From Eubacterium ruminantium (GTDB lineage: Bacteria; Bacillota; Clostridia; Lachnospirales; Lachnospiraceae), in assembly GCA_900108205.1 (NCBI GenBank), contig FNUU01000013.1, positions 1 through 64,000 on the forward strand: a stretch of DNA of 64,000 nucleotides. The letters run 5' to 3'. This document shows, piece by piece, positions 1-6,709 of the stretch. Positions within the stretch are counted from its first letter, which is position 1. The number at the start of each line of letters is the position of its first letter. The position numbers were made by a program, and so were the translations under genes. The notes beneath the pieces were generated by a model that had not been told where the DNA came from, ran no database searches, and saw only the letters and a list, made by a program, of their open reading frames with translations.

Positions 1-94
1 GGACATCAAAGGGTTTAGCACGGATGCTGCCATCCCCATTGAGAATGGCGACTGTACTCTTGGATTTTGAAACATCAATACCAACAGCAATCAT
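1..94 (-). CDS. IS110-family transposase, N-terminal end only (cut by window edge)
   Basis: The reverse strand reads MIAVGIDVSKSKSTVAILNG and continues off the window. GIDVSK with the first acidic residue followed by a strand ending in lysine/serine is the start of the RuvC-like DEDD domain of IS110 transposases, which recombine circular element intermediates into target sites. Only 31 residues are visible, so completeness cannot be judged. The start is supported by an AAAGGAG ribosome binding site about 10 bases upstream. IS110 elements keep a structured noncoding region just upstream of the transposase, which here is the stretch up to about 345. Confidence 0.8.
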   Translation of the reverse strand, partial: MIAVGIDVSKSKSTVAILNGDGSIRAKPFDV

Positions 95-345
95 AAGAAA
101 GATTCTCCTTTCGTAAGTGGTTTATGATTGGATCCAGCTCTTCAGGGTTCACTCATATTCTTTAGTTAAACGGGAGAAATACTTTCCCAACTTGCTGAAT
201 CGAATGTAGAACGATGAAGGCGGGCTGACACATTTGCTTCCGGGCGTGGTGTCCCAATCGAAAATTCCGTCAGACCAATCACCTTCATCATAAATAAAGA
301 GCAGAGACTATAAAAGCCTCTACTCATATATTAAGAATCGAGGTT
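95..345 (-). ncRNA. candidate IS110 left-end noncoding (bridge-type) RNA region
   Basis: This non-coding stretch lies directly upstream of the IS110 transposase start. It contains a long-range stem with arms GATGAAGG at 213-220 and CCTTCATC at 282-289, with CTGA/TCAG pairing inside it (224-227 and 270-273). In the IS110/IS621 family the region 5' of the transposase is known to be transcribed into a bridge RNA that selects target and donor DNA. Position and structure fit that, but no target or donor loop was assigned and the element end was not located, so this is an inference. Confidence 0.35.
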
Positions 346-361
346 TGTAGATTGGAGAGAA

Positions 362-976
362 ATGATGAGTGGAAAAGCTAACGCAACAATATCATTGTTT
401 ATAAGTAAACTATCTGAGACTACAGGTTATAAATACTTGAAGAGCAGCAAATCACTGAAGAAAACGATTGGTCAGATTGTATTTGAAGTCATATTTTTTT
501 CGTCAAAATGGAATGATGACAATAATATTGAGATAAATGCTGACTTTCGAGTTTCATACAAAAAATACGGTGCTACATCAAGCATACACAGTATTGTAGC
601 CAGTAAAGGTTTTCAATCTGGCAAGGAATATTGGTATGATATTTCAAGTAAAGATAAGTTTGAGGAGACATTGAAATATTTTGAAATGGAGCTTCAGACA
701 ACAGCTGTAGATTTGTCTAATAGATTTGATAAAGATTTTAAGGATGCGTGTCAGTATCTTCTCGAAGAAAAGTTTAGCGAGTATCATGTGTTTTTCGATT
801 TTCTTATAGATGTTCTTGGGGAAGAAAACATAATGTATCGAGTGAATGAATTTATAGAACAATTAAGCGATTCTGACAAGCAACAAATAGCTGATTATAA
901 AAAAGGTGTCAAGAATAAATCTTGGATGTTAAATAGATCTAATATGAGATTTGTTGTGGATAATGGATATATATAA
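362..976 (+). CDS. hypothetical protein, 204 aa
   Basis: I do not recognise this family. The protein is soluble, has no signal peptide or membrane segment, and is lysine- and aromatic-rich with predicted mixed alpha/beta N-terminal (strands around residues 40-75) and helical C-terminal halves. A GGAGAG ribosome binding site precedes two adjacent ATG codons (362 and 365); either could be used. It is the first of three small genes read in the same direction with 24-46 base gaps. The two downstream neighbours with immunity-like features make a polymorphic-toxin immunity role conceivable, but nothing in this sequence proves it. Confidence 0.6.
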   Translation: MMSGKANATISLFISKLSETTGYKYLKSSKSLKKTIGQIVFEVIFFSSKWNDDNNIEINADFRVSYKKYGATSSIHSIVASKGFQSGKEYWYDISSKDKFEETLKYFEMELQTTAVDLSNRFDKDFKDACQYLLEEKFSEYHVFFDFLIDVLGEENIMYRVNEFIEQLSDSDKQQIADYKKGVKNKSWMLNRSNMRFVVDNGYI

Positions 977-997
977 ATTCTCATTTGTGAGGGACGC
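975..997 (+). repeat. recurring 23-nt post-stop motif, copy 1 (divergent)
   Basis: AAATTC, then TTTG four bases later, then GGGACG immediately after the stop codon of the 204-aa gene. It is a diverged member of the motif found after the stops at 1345, 1841 and 8970. Confidence 0.35.
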
Positions 998-1000
998 ATA

Positions 1001-1345
1001 ATGAAAAAGACATTTATTGAGATGAAACTGTTTCAGGTAAAGCCTGACAGACTTGAGCAATTTGAAGCAAAGATTGAGGAGATGTCTACACATCAGCTTA
1101 AATGCGAAGGCTGCATATCTCTTAAGTATTTCAAGAGATTTTACACCATAGACGGAATCGAACTTGGTGAGCCGCCAAGAGAGTTAACCAAGATTGTAAA
1201 GTGCGTAAAGTACTACTCATACTGGGAGTTTGACACAAAAGAAAACTATGGCAAGGCCATAAAAATCTTTTTCGAGAACTACAATAAAGAGCTGCAAAAA
1301 CTGCTGATTGCACCATTTGATATCAATTTGGGATATTCTGTTTAA
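1001..1345 (+). CDS. ABM-fold (dimeric ferredoxin-like) small protein
   Basis: The 114-residue protein begins with a beta strand (FIEMKLFQVKPDRLEQF), then a helix, then the turn EGCISLKYFKR, and ends with KYYSYWEFDTKENY. This layout is that of antibiotic-biosynthesis-monooxygenase-like dimeric alpha/beta barrels, which act as small cofactor-independent oxygenases or ligand-binding proteins. No catalytic residue set is evident, so the activity is unassigned. GGGACG upstream of the ATG is a weak ribosome binding site. A copy of the recurring AAATTC-AAGTTTG motif follows the stop codon at 1355. Confidence 0.5.
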   Translation: MKKTFIEMKLFQVKPDRLEQFEAKIEEMSTHQLKCEGCISLKYFKRFYTIDGIELGEPPRELTKIVKCVKYYSYWEFDTKENYGKAIKIFFENYNKELQKLLIAPFDINLGYSV

Positions 1346-1354
1346 GACATTTGC

Positions 1355-1377
1355 AAATTCAAGTTTGACGGGATGAA
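1355..1377 (+). repeat. recurring 23-nt post-stop motif, copy 2
   Basis: This copy reads AAATTCAAGTTTGACGGG followed by ATGAA, 10 bases after the stop of the ABM-fold gene. The other good copies are at 1856-1878 and 8969-8991. Its role is unknown. Confidence 0.5.
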
Positions 1378-1391
1378 AGCGAGAAACAATT

Positions 1392-1841
1392 ATGGAGATA
1401 TTTACTTTTAACGGCTATGATGGAGAAAAAATAGCACTGAAATTAAAAGAAGTCATAGGTTTTCCTGATTTAACAAGCTATGAAGGTGGCTACGATATAA
1501 TTTGCTCATTGGAAATTGATGTTGGCTGTTATAAGGTGAAATTTGATAGATACTATTCAGCAACAGGTGCTTTGTATAGTTTTTCAAATCAATTAAAGGA
1601 ATGCTACGAAAGATTGGAAGGAGAAGCAAGGTATGCACTGCTCTTAGAAAACGATTTAATATTTACCGTAACAATGGGTTCTTCTGGACATGCAACGGTA
1701 AAGGGTAAATTTCAGGAAAGGCCTGACATTAATAATGTTCTCTCTTTTGAAATGGATACAGATCAATCATGTTTCCTCTCTGTAATTAGCGGAATAGAAA
1801 GTCTGAAAGATAAATATGGAGATATGCAGGGTGTAAAATAA
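1392..1841 (+). CDS. WapI/DUF6228-like immunity-type protein, 149 aa
   Basis: The protein has strands around DIICSLEIDVGCYKVKF, a helix containing FSNQLKECYERL, and a C-terminal strand pair (FTVTMGSSGHATVKGKF) before a closing helix. This order, with the GHATVKG strand, resembles the WapI immunity / DUF6228 group, whose members neutralise contact-dependent nuclease toxins. No toxin gene lies next to it, so it would be an orphan immunity gene. The nearby GNAT-SUKH-3 gene supports such a context. The assignment rests on fold-level pattern only. The ribosome binding site is poor (GAAAGCGAGAAAC). Confidence 0.45.
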   Translation: MEIFTFNGYDGEKIALKLKEVIGFPDLTSYEGGYDIICSLEIDVGCYKVKFDRYYSATGALYSFSNQLKECYERLEGEARYALLLENDLIFTVTMGSSGHATVKGKFQERPDINNVLSFEMDTDQSCFLSVISGIESLKDKYGDMQGVK

Positions 1842-1855
1842 GTGGAGTTGTCGAT

Positions 1856-1878
1856 AAATTCAAGTTTGTCTAGATGAA
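1856..1878 (+). repeat. recurring 23-nt post-stop motif, copy 3
   Basis: AAATTCAAGTTTGTCTAG followed by ATGAA lies 15 bases after the stop of the 149-aa gene. It matches the copies at 1355 and 8969 at most positions. Confidence 0.5.
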
Positions 1879-1990
1879 CGTTGGAACATAAAATCGAAAG
1901 TTAATAGACGAGAAAATAATCAGAATAACTGATAAAGAGATCGATACACAGAATATGCGTGATGCATTAGATGTTAAAGAGGCAGATAGA

Positions 1991-3151
1991 ATGAAACATG
2001 TGCATGATTATGAAATAAGACATAATGCGCTCAGCGCAGAAGAGTTCAAGCTTTTGTGGGAATCGGTAAGAGGACAGCCGTTAACCATAGAGCAGGCAAG
2101 ACTTGCAATTGAGAATACTCTTTATAGTGTTTCTATGTATGATGGAGACACTATTATTGCTATGGCAAGGGTAATAGAGGATAATGGTTTATGTTACTAC
2201 ATAAAGGATGTGATGGTCAGACTGGAGTATCGGGGAAAAGAGTTAGGCAAGCGTCTTATCGATGAACTAAATTCGAAAAGTTCAGAAATGAGTATTATAA
2301 TAGATGATCAGTATAGACACAATCCACATTATGAAGAATTTTTCGATGCATTTTGTAAAAGATTAGAGAAGCGTTTTAATGATATCCCTGTTTTTGATGC
2401 GGCAATGCAATTTTATAAGATGTATCATTTAATAAAGTATTCAAGCAATCACAATAGCGTGGTATGTGGTCCTAATGTATATGATGAAGCATATCTTTAC
2501 CTTAACGGAATACGTCTTGAAGAGGTGGTTCGTAAACTTGTAAAAGACAACGGCATAAAATATCTGCCTGCTGCTTTAGTTTACCTAAAGAAAGCTTTTT
2601 TTAGATTCATACTCATCAATGAGAACGGTGAGTTTTATCTTGATGACGGAACATACCTCGGCACAGTGTATAAAAAGATAGTTGAGAGTATTCTCAGTGG
2701 TGAAAAAGAGGTCGTTCCGATACGAAACGACAGGATATTTACCAGTCTTGAAAGACACGGTTGGAATCCTGATAAGATCATTGATACTGCGCCTATTGAA
2801 GATAAATACAGGGAGCTTGGATTTTCGGTTTTCCCTGCAGCAAAGAAATTCTTTGAATTGATCCCTACCGGTAAATATAGGATCTGGCTGTCTAAATCAG
2901 ATGATGATTGCTATGTAGGATTTTACCCCAATAAAAGAATGAAAGATCCGAAAGAAATCCAAAATGAAATAGGTGAGGATCTGATAGACGAGGATCTGCT
3001 GACTATTGCTTCAAAAAGAGATGCAAACTTCTTCATAAGCGAGAGCGGTAAATTTTACGCACAGTATGATTTCACCAGAGAAATGTTCTATGTGACGGAT
3101 GATCTGTATTTATTTATATACTACCTGCTGATAAATCGAAACGGTTTTTGA
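1991..3151 (+). CDS. GNAT acetyltransferase fused to SUKH-3-type immunity domain
   Basis: The first ~150 residues are a GNAT fold: a central strand/turn with VMVRLEYRGKELGKRL, the acetyl-CoA binding turn in a degenerate R-G-K-E-L-G-K form. The last ~130 residues (from ERHGWNPDKIID) match the SUKH-3 pattern: GW-P-K-ID, then RELGFSVFPAAKKFF, then a C-terminal strand-rich part ending FISESGKFYAQYDF. SUKH domains are immunity proteins of polymorphic toxins. ATG 1991 is preferred because AAAGAGG precedes it; the upstream ATG at 1955 in frame is an alternative. The middle region (residues 150-250) is unassigned. The 3' end is duplicated at 18192-18513, so the fusion may be a recombination product. 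Confidence 0.55.
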   Translation: MKHVHDYEIRHNALSAEEFKLLWESVRGQPLTIEQARLAIENTLYSVSMYDGDTIIAMARVIEDNGLCYYIKDVMVRLEYRGKELGKRLIDELNSKSSEMSIIIDDQYRHNPHYEEFFDAFCKRLEKRFNDIPVFDAAMQFYKMYHLIKYSSNHNSVVCGPNVYDEAYLYLNGIRLEEVVRKLVKDNGIKYLPAALVYLKKAFFRFILINENGEFYLDDGTYLGTVYKKIVESILSGEKEVVPIRNDRIFTSLERHGWNPDKIIDTAPIEDKYRELGFSVFPAAKKFFELIPTGKYRIWLSKSDDDCYVGFYPNKRMKDPKEIQNEIGEDLIDEDLLTIASKRDANFFISESGKFYAQYDFTREMFYVTDDLYLFIYYLLINRNGF

Positions 3152-3237
3152 TGCATTTGACCATTTATAATGTGACTATATGCATTATTTCCAAAGCCGG
3201 GAAATGAGTGAAAGGATCAGTAGCTTTGTTGATGCTT
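2916..3237 (+). repeat. 322-bp direct repeat, copy A
   Basis: This segment covers the last ~78 codons of the GNAT/SUKH-3 gene plus 86 bases of downstream DNA. It is essentially identical to 18192-18513, with one clear mismatch close to the stop codon (GGTTTTTGA versus GGCTTTTGA). The offset is exactly 15,276 bases throughout, so there are no indels. Confidence 0.9.
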
Positions 3238-3245
3238 GAAGATAT

Positions 3246-3404
3246 GCAGGTGTATCAGATGGGAAGGGCGATAAACCATATGAGTGGGGAACGTCGCCGC
3301 TATCGGTAGGCACAATTGAAGTGGTCGATAATCATTATGCCGGGAAGCTGGCGATTCTGCCAAAGGCAGAGGGTCATCTGTTAGATGTGGATGAATATGA
3401 GTGA
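3246..3404 (+). pseudogene. 3' fragment of an unidentified gene
   Basis: An open frame without a start codon reads 52 residues ending ...GHLLDVDEYE and a stop. It contains WGTSPLSVGTIEVVD and YAGKLAILPKAEGH, with coding-like composition. It begins just after the end of the 322-bp repeat, so the 5' part of the gene was probably lost at that junction. I do not recognise the family. Confidence 0.45.
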
Positions 3405-3446
3405 AAGAATTCACAATTTTTAAGTGGATAATATCAGGCTATATGA

Positions 3447-3452
3447 TATAAT
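3447..3452 (+). promoter_or_regulatory. -10 element of the small toxin-like RNA
   Basis: A perfect TATAAT lies 7-8 bases before GGGTGCTACC, placing the predicted transcription start at the outer edge of the inverted repeat. No good -35 hexamer is seen (weak GTGGAT with 17 bases spacing). Confidence 0.6.
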
Positions 3453-3563
3453 CAATCTGGGTGCTACCTAAACGGTAGGCGGTTAGTCCTTCAACAGAGG
3501 GACTGTGACCCTCTGATTACATAGAAACCCTTTGTGGAATACTATTAAAGGAGGGCTTTATGG

Positions 3564-3668
3564 ATGTTGACTATAGAAGGACTTATTGCAGTCCTGAGCT
3601 TTGGCTTGGGCTGCTTCGTTGCCGGATATAACTTCGGACGTAAGGATAATAATAACACACAAAAATAA
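3564..3668 (+). CDS. small hydrophobic peptide, putative type I toxin
   Basis: The 34-aa product has one predicted membrane helix (residues 5-22, EGLIAVLSFGLGCFVAGY) and a charged, asparagine-rich tail. An AAAGGAGG ribosome binding site ends about 10 bases before the ATG at 3564; an overlapping ATG at 3560 in another frame gives a short arginine-rich peptide and is less likely. Length, single helix, lone position and paired-end transcript match the holin-like type I toxins of Clostridia, which act at the membrane when overproduced. Toxicity is inferred. Confidence 0.6.
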   Translation: MLTIEGLIAVLSFGLGCFVAGYNFGRKDNNNTQK

Positions 3669-3713
3669 CCGCCCATGACCTGAGAAGCTGAGCGGTTATT
3701 TTTAACTAATCAA
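3664..3713 (+). terminator. intrinsic terminator after the small peptide gene
   Basis: A stem AATAACCGC / GCGGTTATT (3664-3672 and 3702-3710) is followed by TTT; it overlaps the stop codon of the peptide. Confidence 0.6.
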
Positions 3714-3760
3714 TAATCGGGGCTAACCGTCTATCGGTAGCACCTTTTTGTATCTTTAAT

Positions 3761-4206
3761 ATAACAATCTGAGCGTTTAATGTCAAGCATGTCTGCTAAA
3801 TTACGTGACACTCTTCGAGGCTTTTGATAATTGAGTTATCAAAGATGTAATTATTATATAGATGATGAGACGCTATGCGGTGTTGAGGGGATCTGAAAAA
3901 TATAATTACAACTGATTTACAACATTTTTCAGAACAAACCTGCGGTTTACTACATAAATATTCACTTTTGTATCAGAGAATCAAATAAAAACTTGTAAAA
4001 AGGACACTTTCTAAAAGTAAATTTTGGTATTACCCTGATGTTAAATAATAATATATCGTTATGTATCTCTTGCGGCGAAGGATGAGGAAGCATATTTTGA
4101 AGAGCAGAGTAAGTTTTGGAGTTGATCCATGTTGGATCATTGATATCCTTCCAAGGAGAGTACCTAAGATAGTAAGTATTCTTTGTTTGGAGTGAGGAAG
4201 GTTGAA
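3761..4206. other. gene-poor AT-rich stretch
   Basis: No convincing gene is visible. A short open frame ending at a stop near 4112 (RYVSLAAKDEEAYFEEQSKFW) may be a decayed coding remnant, but there is no start, and the family is not recognisable. Confidence 0.4.
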
Positions 4207-4686
4207 ATGATAAACGAAAACGTAAAGAAATGGCTGGATGAAAGAGGCTTTGGAGACAGGCTCACAGAACACAAGGATACAATTGATACCGTTGAGCACG
4301 CTGCTATGCAGATAGGATGCTCTGAAGCTGAGATTGCCAAGACACTATCGTTTATAGTAGATGGCAAGCCGGTGATAGTTGTAATGGCCGGTGACGGAAG
4401 AGTAAACAGTTCGAAGTTCAAGGCGCTGTTTCATGCTAAACCGAGTATGATACCGAGAGATAAGGTTGAAGAAATGACAGGATTTCAGCCTGGAGGAGTA
4501 TGTCCGTTTGGCGTTCCGGCTGACATTCCTATTTGGCTGGATATTTCCATGAAACGGTTTGAATATGTCCATCCTGCTGGTGGAAATGAGTTTATGTCGG
4601 TAAAGCTTACTCCTAATGAACTGGAAAAGGCATCTGAGGCTGTAGGCTGGTGCGATGTATGTAAAGGATGGGAACAAGATAATTAA
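4207..4686 (+). CDS. YbaK/EbsC-type aminoacyl-tRNA deacylase-like protein
   Basis: This ~159-residue protein carries the YbaK fold hallmarks: an N-terminal helix, EHAAMQIGCSEAEIAKTLSF, then GKPVIVVMAGDGRVNSSKF, and the conserved loop GFQPGGVCPFGVP with the invariant Gly-Gly and Pro-Phe-Gly. Relatives hydrolyse mischarged tRNA (Cys-tRNAPro or Ala-tRNAPro) in trans, so a translation quality-control role is expected; substrate is not deducible. Start 4207 is chosen because GAGGAAGG precedes it; an in-frame ATG at 4183 lacks such a site. It is monocistronic, with a terminator at 4714. A fragment of a related ProX protein occurs at 18.5 kb. Confidence 0.85.
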   Translation: MINENVKKWLDERGFGDRLTEHKDTIDTVEHAAMQIGCSEAEIAKTLSFIVDGKPVIVVMAGDGRVNSSKFKALFHAKPSMIPRDKVEEMTGFQPGGVCPFGVPADIPIWLDISMKRFEYVHPAGGNEFMSVKLTPNELEKASEAVGWCDVCKGWEQDN

Positions 4687-4713
4687 AACTGAATACTTTA
4701 TACATCCCTTAAT

Positions 4714-4769
4714 GGCTGCGATATCACGCGCTTATCCCCCTTAGCCCACTTGATATCGTGGCCTTTTTT
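4714..4769 (+). terminator. intrinsic terminator of the YbaK-type gene
   Basis: GGCTGCGATATCA (4714-4726) pairs with TGATATCGTGGCC (4751-4763, with G-U pairs) and TTTTTTAT follows. Confidence 0.75.
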
Positions 4770-4791
4770 ATACAACCATAAGAACGAAACT

Positions 4792-4810
4792 TTTGGACAA
4801 ATTGTCCAAA
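4792..4810. promoter_or_regulatory. perfect 19-bp palindrome, possible operator
   Basis: TTTGGACAAATTGTCCAAA has 9-bp arms around one central base, 37 bases before the ATG of a primase-like fragment. Such symmetric sites commonly bind dimeric repressors; the cognate protein is unknown. Confidence 0.5.
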
Positions 4811-4846
4811 GGTTTTGAATAATGCATGAGGAGAGGAGGTCGAGCT

Positions 4847-5011
4847 ATGGGTGTATTCATTCCTCGTGAAGATGTTGATAGGGCAGGTAAGATTGGACTG
4901 TATGAGTATTTTTGTATGATCAGTCCGAATGTGCTGAAGAGAGGGAAGTATTGGATACGTTATCCGAAAATAGAAATAATCTCAGAAACAGAATCCGAAG
5001 ATGTCAGCTAA
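4847..5011 (+). pseudogene. N-terminal fragment of a DUF3991/TOPRIM-type mobile-element primase
   Basis: About 54 residues begin MGVFIPREDVDRAGKIGLYEYF and continue LKRGKYWIRY. The phrase (P/T)-x-E-D-(I/V)-x-x-A-x-x-x-x-L-x-x-Y followed by a K-R-x-G-x-x-Y turn matches the start of the CHC2/DUF3991-TOPRIM proteins of Firmicutes conjugative elements. The zinc finger and TOPRIM parts are missing. A strong GAGGAGG site precedes the ATG. It runs into a relaxase-like fragment in another frame, which indicates deletion of the element core. Family call is by pattern, moderate certainty. Confidence 0.45.
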
Positions 5012-5208
5012 ATCAGAGACAGGAACTACAGAATGAGTTGGATGAAATAAACCTACTTGTTAAAGAGGCAAGGAAGAATGTTAAAATATGCGAGAGAATT
5101 CAGAAAAGAACGGAGGATATGGCGAGGAGAGAGACTGTCATCAGCTCGATAAATGCATCTGTAGATAGGCATCAGCTTCTTGATCATATAGAGCAGAGCA
5201 GTGAGTAA
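4912..5208 (+). pseudogene. C-terminal fragment of a conjugative-element relaxase
   Basis: The frame encodes a helical tail: NRNNLRNRIRRC..., then LQNELDEINLLVKEARKNVK, then CERIQKRTEDM. Firmicutes relaxases (mobilisation nuclease family) end in exactly such a coiled coil, with the pattern E-L-x-x-I-x-x-x-(L/V)-K-x-x-R-K-x-V-x-x-C-x-x-I-x-x-R. The catalytic tyrosine and HUH domain are absent. It overlaps the primase-like fragment in another frame. The last ~26 codons and 65 bases of downstream DNA recur at 37.6 and 39.3 kb, so remnants of the same element family are scattered through the window. Confidence 0.5.
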
Positions 5209-5273
5209 TCCTGAAAACATATGTGACAATCAATGTGGGATTATGCTATATTAGTGAGGTAAGATTATCTTAC
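5131..5273 (+). repeat. relaxase 3'-tail repeat, copy A
   Basis: It encodes ...SSINAS...LLDHIEQSSE, a stop, then the conserved non-coding tail GTGACAATCAATGTGGGATT and TATGCTATATTAG. It is similar to 37598-37730 and 39281-39421. Confidence 0.7.
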
Positions 5274-5312
5274 AGTTAAATGTGTTAAAATACCGAAAGG
5301 GCAATGATAATT

Positions 5313-5891
5313 ATGAATAAGAAGAAAATTCTTGCTATTCAGGGCAGTTTTAAAAATAACGGTATTACATCTGCTATGTTAAAATATGCCGTAGATGAAT
5401 CCCAAAAGGCTGGATATGATGTTGAATATATCCGACTTCATGATCATAGAATTGAATACTGTAAAGGGTGTAGAAAATGTTTTGAGACTGGTGAATGCGT
5501 CATTAAGGATGATGACATGACACAAATCTCGAAATCAATCAAGGATGCAGATGTTATAATTCTTGCCAGTCCGGTATACTGGGCTAATGTTCCGGCAATA
5601 GTCAAGAACCTGTTTGATCGTATGTCTGGAACATCTATGGAGGAAACAAATACTTTTCCCAAGCCGAGACTTTCGGGCAAAAAATATATTCTTTTGACTG
5701 CGTGCAATACGCCCATGCCTTTTGCTACTTTTTGCGGTCAGACAACAGGCTTAAAAAAGGCTGTTAAAGAGTATTTCAAAACTTCCGGCATTTCCTGCAT
5801 AGGAATTGTTGTCTGCGATAACACTTCAAAACGAAAAGGCGTTCCAAGTGTAAAACTTAATCAAATTCAAAGGCTGATAAGAAAGATTTAA
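5313..5891 (+). CDS. flavodoxin-fold NAD(P)H-dependent FMN oxidoreductase
   Basis: The protein opens with ILAIQGSFKNNGITSAML, the phosphate-binding S-x-x-x-x-G-x-T loop of the NADPH-dependent FMN reductase family, and continues with CKGCRKCFETGECVIKDDD, a cysteine-rich loop typical of iron-sulfur-flavoprotein-like members, then SPVYWANVPAIVKNLFDR, the conserved Y-W flavin-stacking segment. It probably transfers electrons from NAD(P)H through FMN to quinones or small acceptors. The ATG at 5313 sits ~11 bases after AAAGGG; ATG 5304 is too close to that site. At 193 residues the length is normal. It lies between the relaxase tail and a gene fragment and appears monocistronic. Confidence 0.8.
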   Translation: MNKKKILAIQGSFKNNGITSAMLKYAVDESQKAGYDVEYIRLHDHRIEYCKGCRKCFETGECVIKDDDMTQISKSIKDADVIILASPVYWANVPAIVKNLFDRMSGTSMEETNTFPKPRLSGKKYILLTACNTPMPFATFCGQTTGLKKAVKEYFKTSGISCIGIVVCDNTSKRKGVPSVKLNQIQRLIRKI

Positions 5892-5922
5892 TCCTTTCCA
5901 GGATAATAGACTAAGACAAATC

Positions 5923-6048
5923 GGATTTGACGAGATCGCTGAATGTATAGATGAATATATTTCCAGTGGAACATTATCGGATGTGATACAATTTGAAAAT
6001 TTATCGGATGGAAAGTATTTGTTTAAGGCTAAAACACTTACGATATAA
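5923..6048 (+). pseudogene. truncated, internally deleted copy of the 38,295 gene
   Basis: It reads FDEIAECIDEYISSGTLSDV..., then YLFKAK joined directly to TLTI and a stop. The intact gene at 38295-38903 has the same segments separated by ~50 residues. The copy therefore lacks the 5' two thirds and has an internal deletion that joins GGCTAAAA to ACACTTACG at a short shared sequence. Confidence 0.8.
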
Positions 6049-6115
6049 CTAATAAGAAAAAAGGTAACTAAATATATAGCGGAGCTAATCAAAAATTATT
6101 AAGGAAGTAAAAACT

Positions 6116-6574
6116 ATGCCAGAAAAAGATACAGCTATAATTAAGAAGAAACATGGGAAAACTAAAAAGAAAAAGTATCGCCATGTTTATACCGGGAGTG
6201 AGAAGGTCCGAATATTCTTTGGAGTTCTAGTAGCAATTGCTCTTATTGCTGCAGGTATCCATTATATAACACGTCAGTTCACAGCAAACAATGAATATGA
6301 TATGGAGGTTACTGCTGTTGTAACGAGTGTGTCAAGAAAATATGATAAGGATGAAGACAAATATAAGTATAGAGCGACGTATGAATACGAGGTTAGTGGA
6401 CAAAAATATGACTACGTATCAAATTGGTCAAGCACACATTATGAAAAGGGCGACCAAATGTTACTTACTGTTAATTCTGATAATCCTGGTGAAGTCAACA
6501 ACTATAAATACCTCACTATAGGGGCATTTATCATAATAGTTGCATTATTTGTACTATATTTTTCTTTCCGTTAG
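6116..6574 (+). CDS. DUF3592-type two-helix membrane protein
   Basis: The 152-residue protein has a lysine-rich N-terminus (residues 1-25), a membrane helix at ~32-50, an extracytoplasmic strand-rich domain with YEYEVSGQKYDYVSNWSS and the typical KGDQMLLTVNSDNPGE phrase of DUF3592, then a second helix at ~134-151. The family has no known enzymatic function. Two more DUF3592-like proteins are in this window (10.3 and 37.8 kb), so this is a locally expanded family. AAGGAAG precedes the ATG by a suitable distance. Confidence 0.75.
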   Translation: MPEKDTAIIKKKHGKTKKKKYRHVYTGSEKVRIFFGVLVAIALIAAGIHYITRQFTANNEYDMEVTAVVTSVSRKYDKDEDKYKYRATYEYEVSGQKYDYVSNWSSTHYEKGDQMLLTVNSDNPGEVNNYKYLTIGAFIIIVALFVLYFSFR

Positions 6575-6586
6575 AAAAAGGAGTAT

Positions 6587-6709
6587 TATGAGAGTGACCG
6601 CATTAGCGAAGAAATTAAGGGTTTATTGAGTGAAATCGGAATAGAACTGAGAAAAAATATATACGGATTAGATAATTATGGAATTGGTAAAATACAATGG
6701 AAATCTTAA
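6587..6709 (+). pseudogene. short coding remnant
   Basis: A start-less frame reads YESDRISEEIKGLLSEIG then IYGLDNYGIGKIQWKS and a stop, overlapping the next gene. It looks like the tail of a lost gene; the family is not recognised. Confidence 0.25.

Larger units (their letters stand above)
3459..3750 (+). ncRNA. structured type I toxin-like transcript with paired ends
   Basis: The 5' end GGTGCTACC (3460-3468) is the exact reverse complement of GGTAGCACC near the 3' end (3737-3745). Inside it GGCGGTTAG (3478-3486) pairs with CTAACCGTC (3722-3730), allowing G-U. The 3' arm is followed by TTTTT. A 34-aa hydrophobic ORF lies between. Type I toxin mRNAs of Firmicutes are known for such long-distance 5'/3' pairing that masks the ribosome binding site. 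No antisense promoter was assigned with confidence. Confidence 0.6.

Noticed and set aside
5304..5312. Start of the flavodoxin-fold gene at 5304
   Set aside because: The AAAGGG site is too close to this ATG; 5313 has normal spacing.
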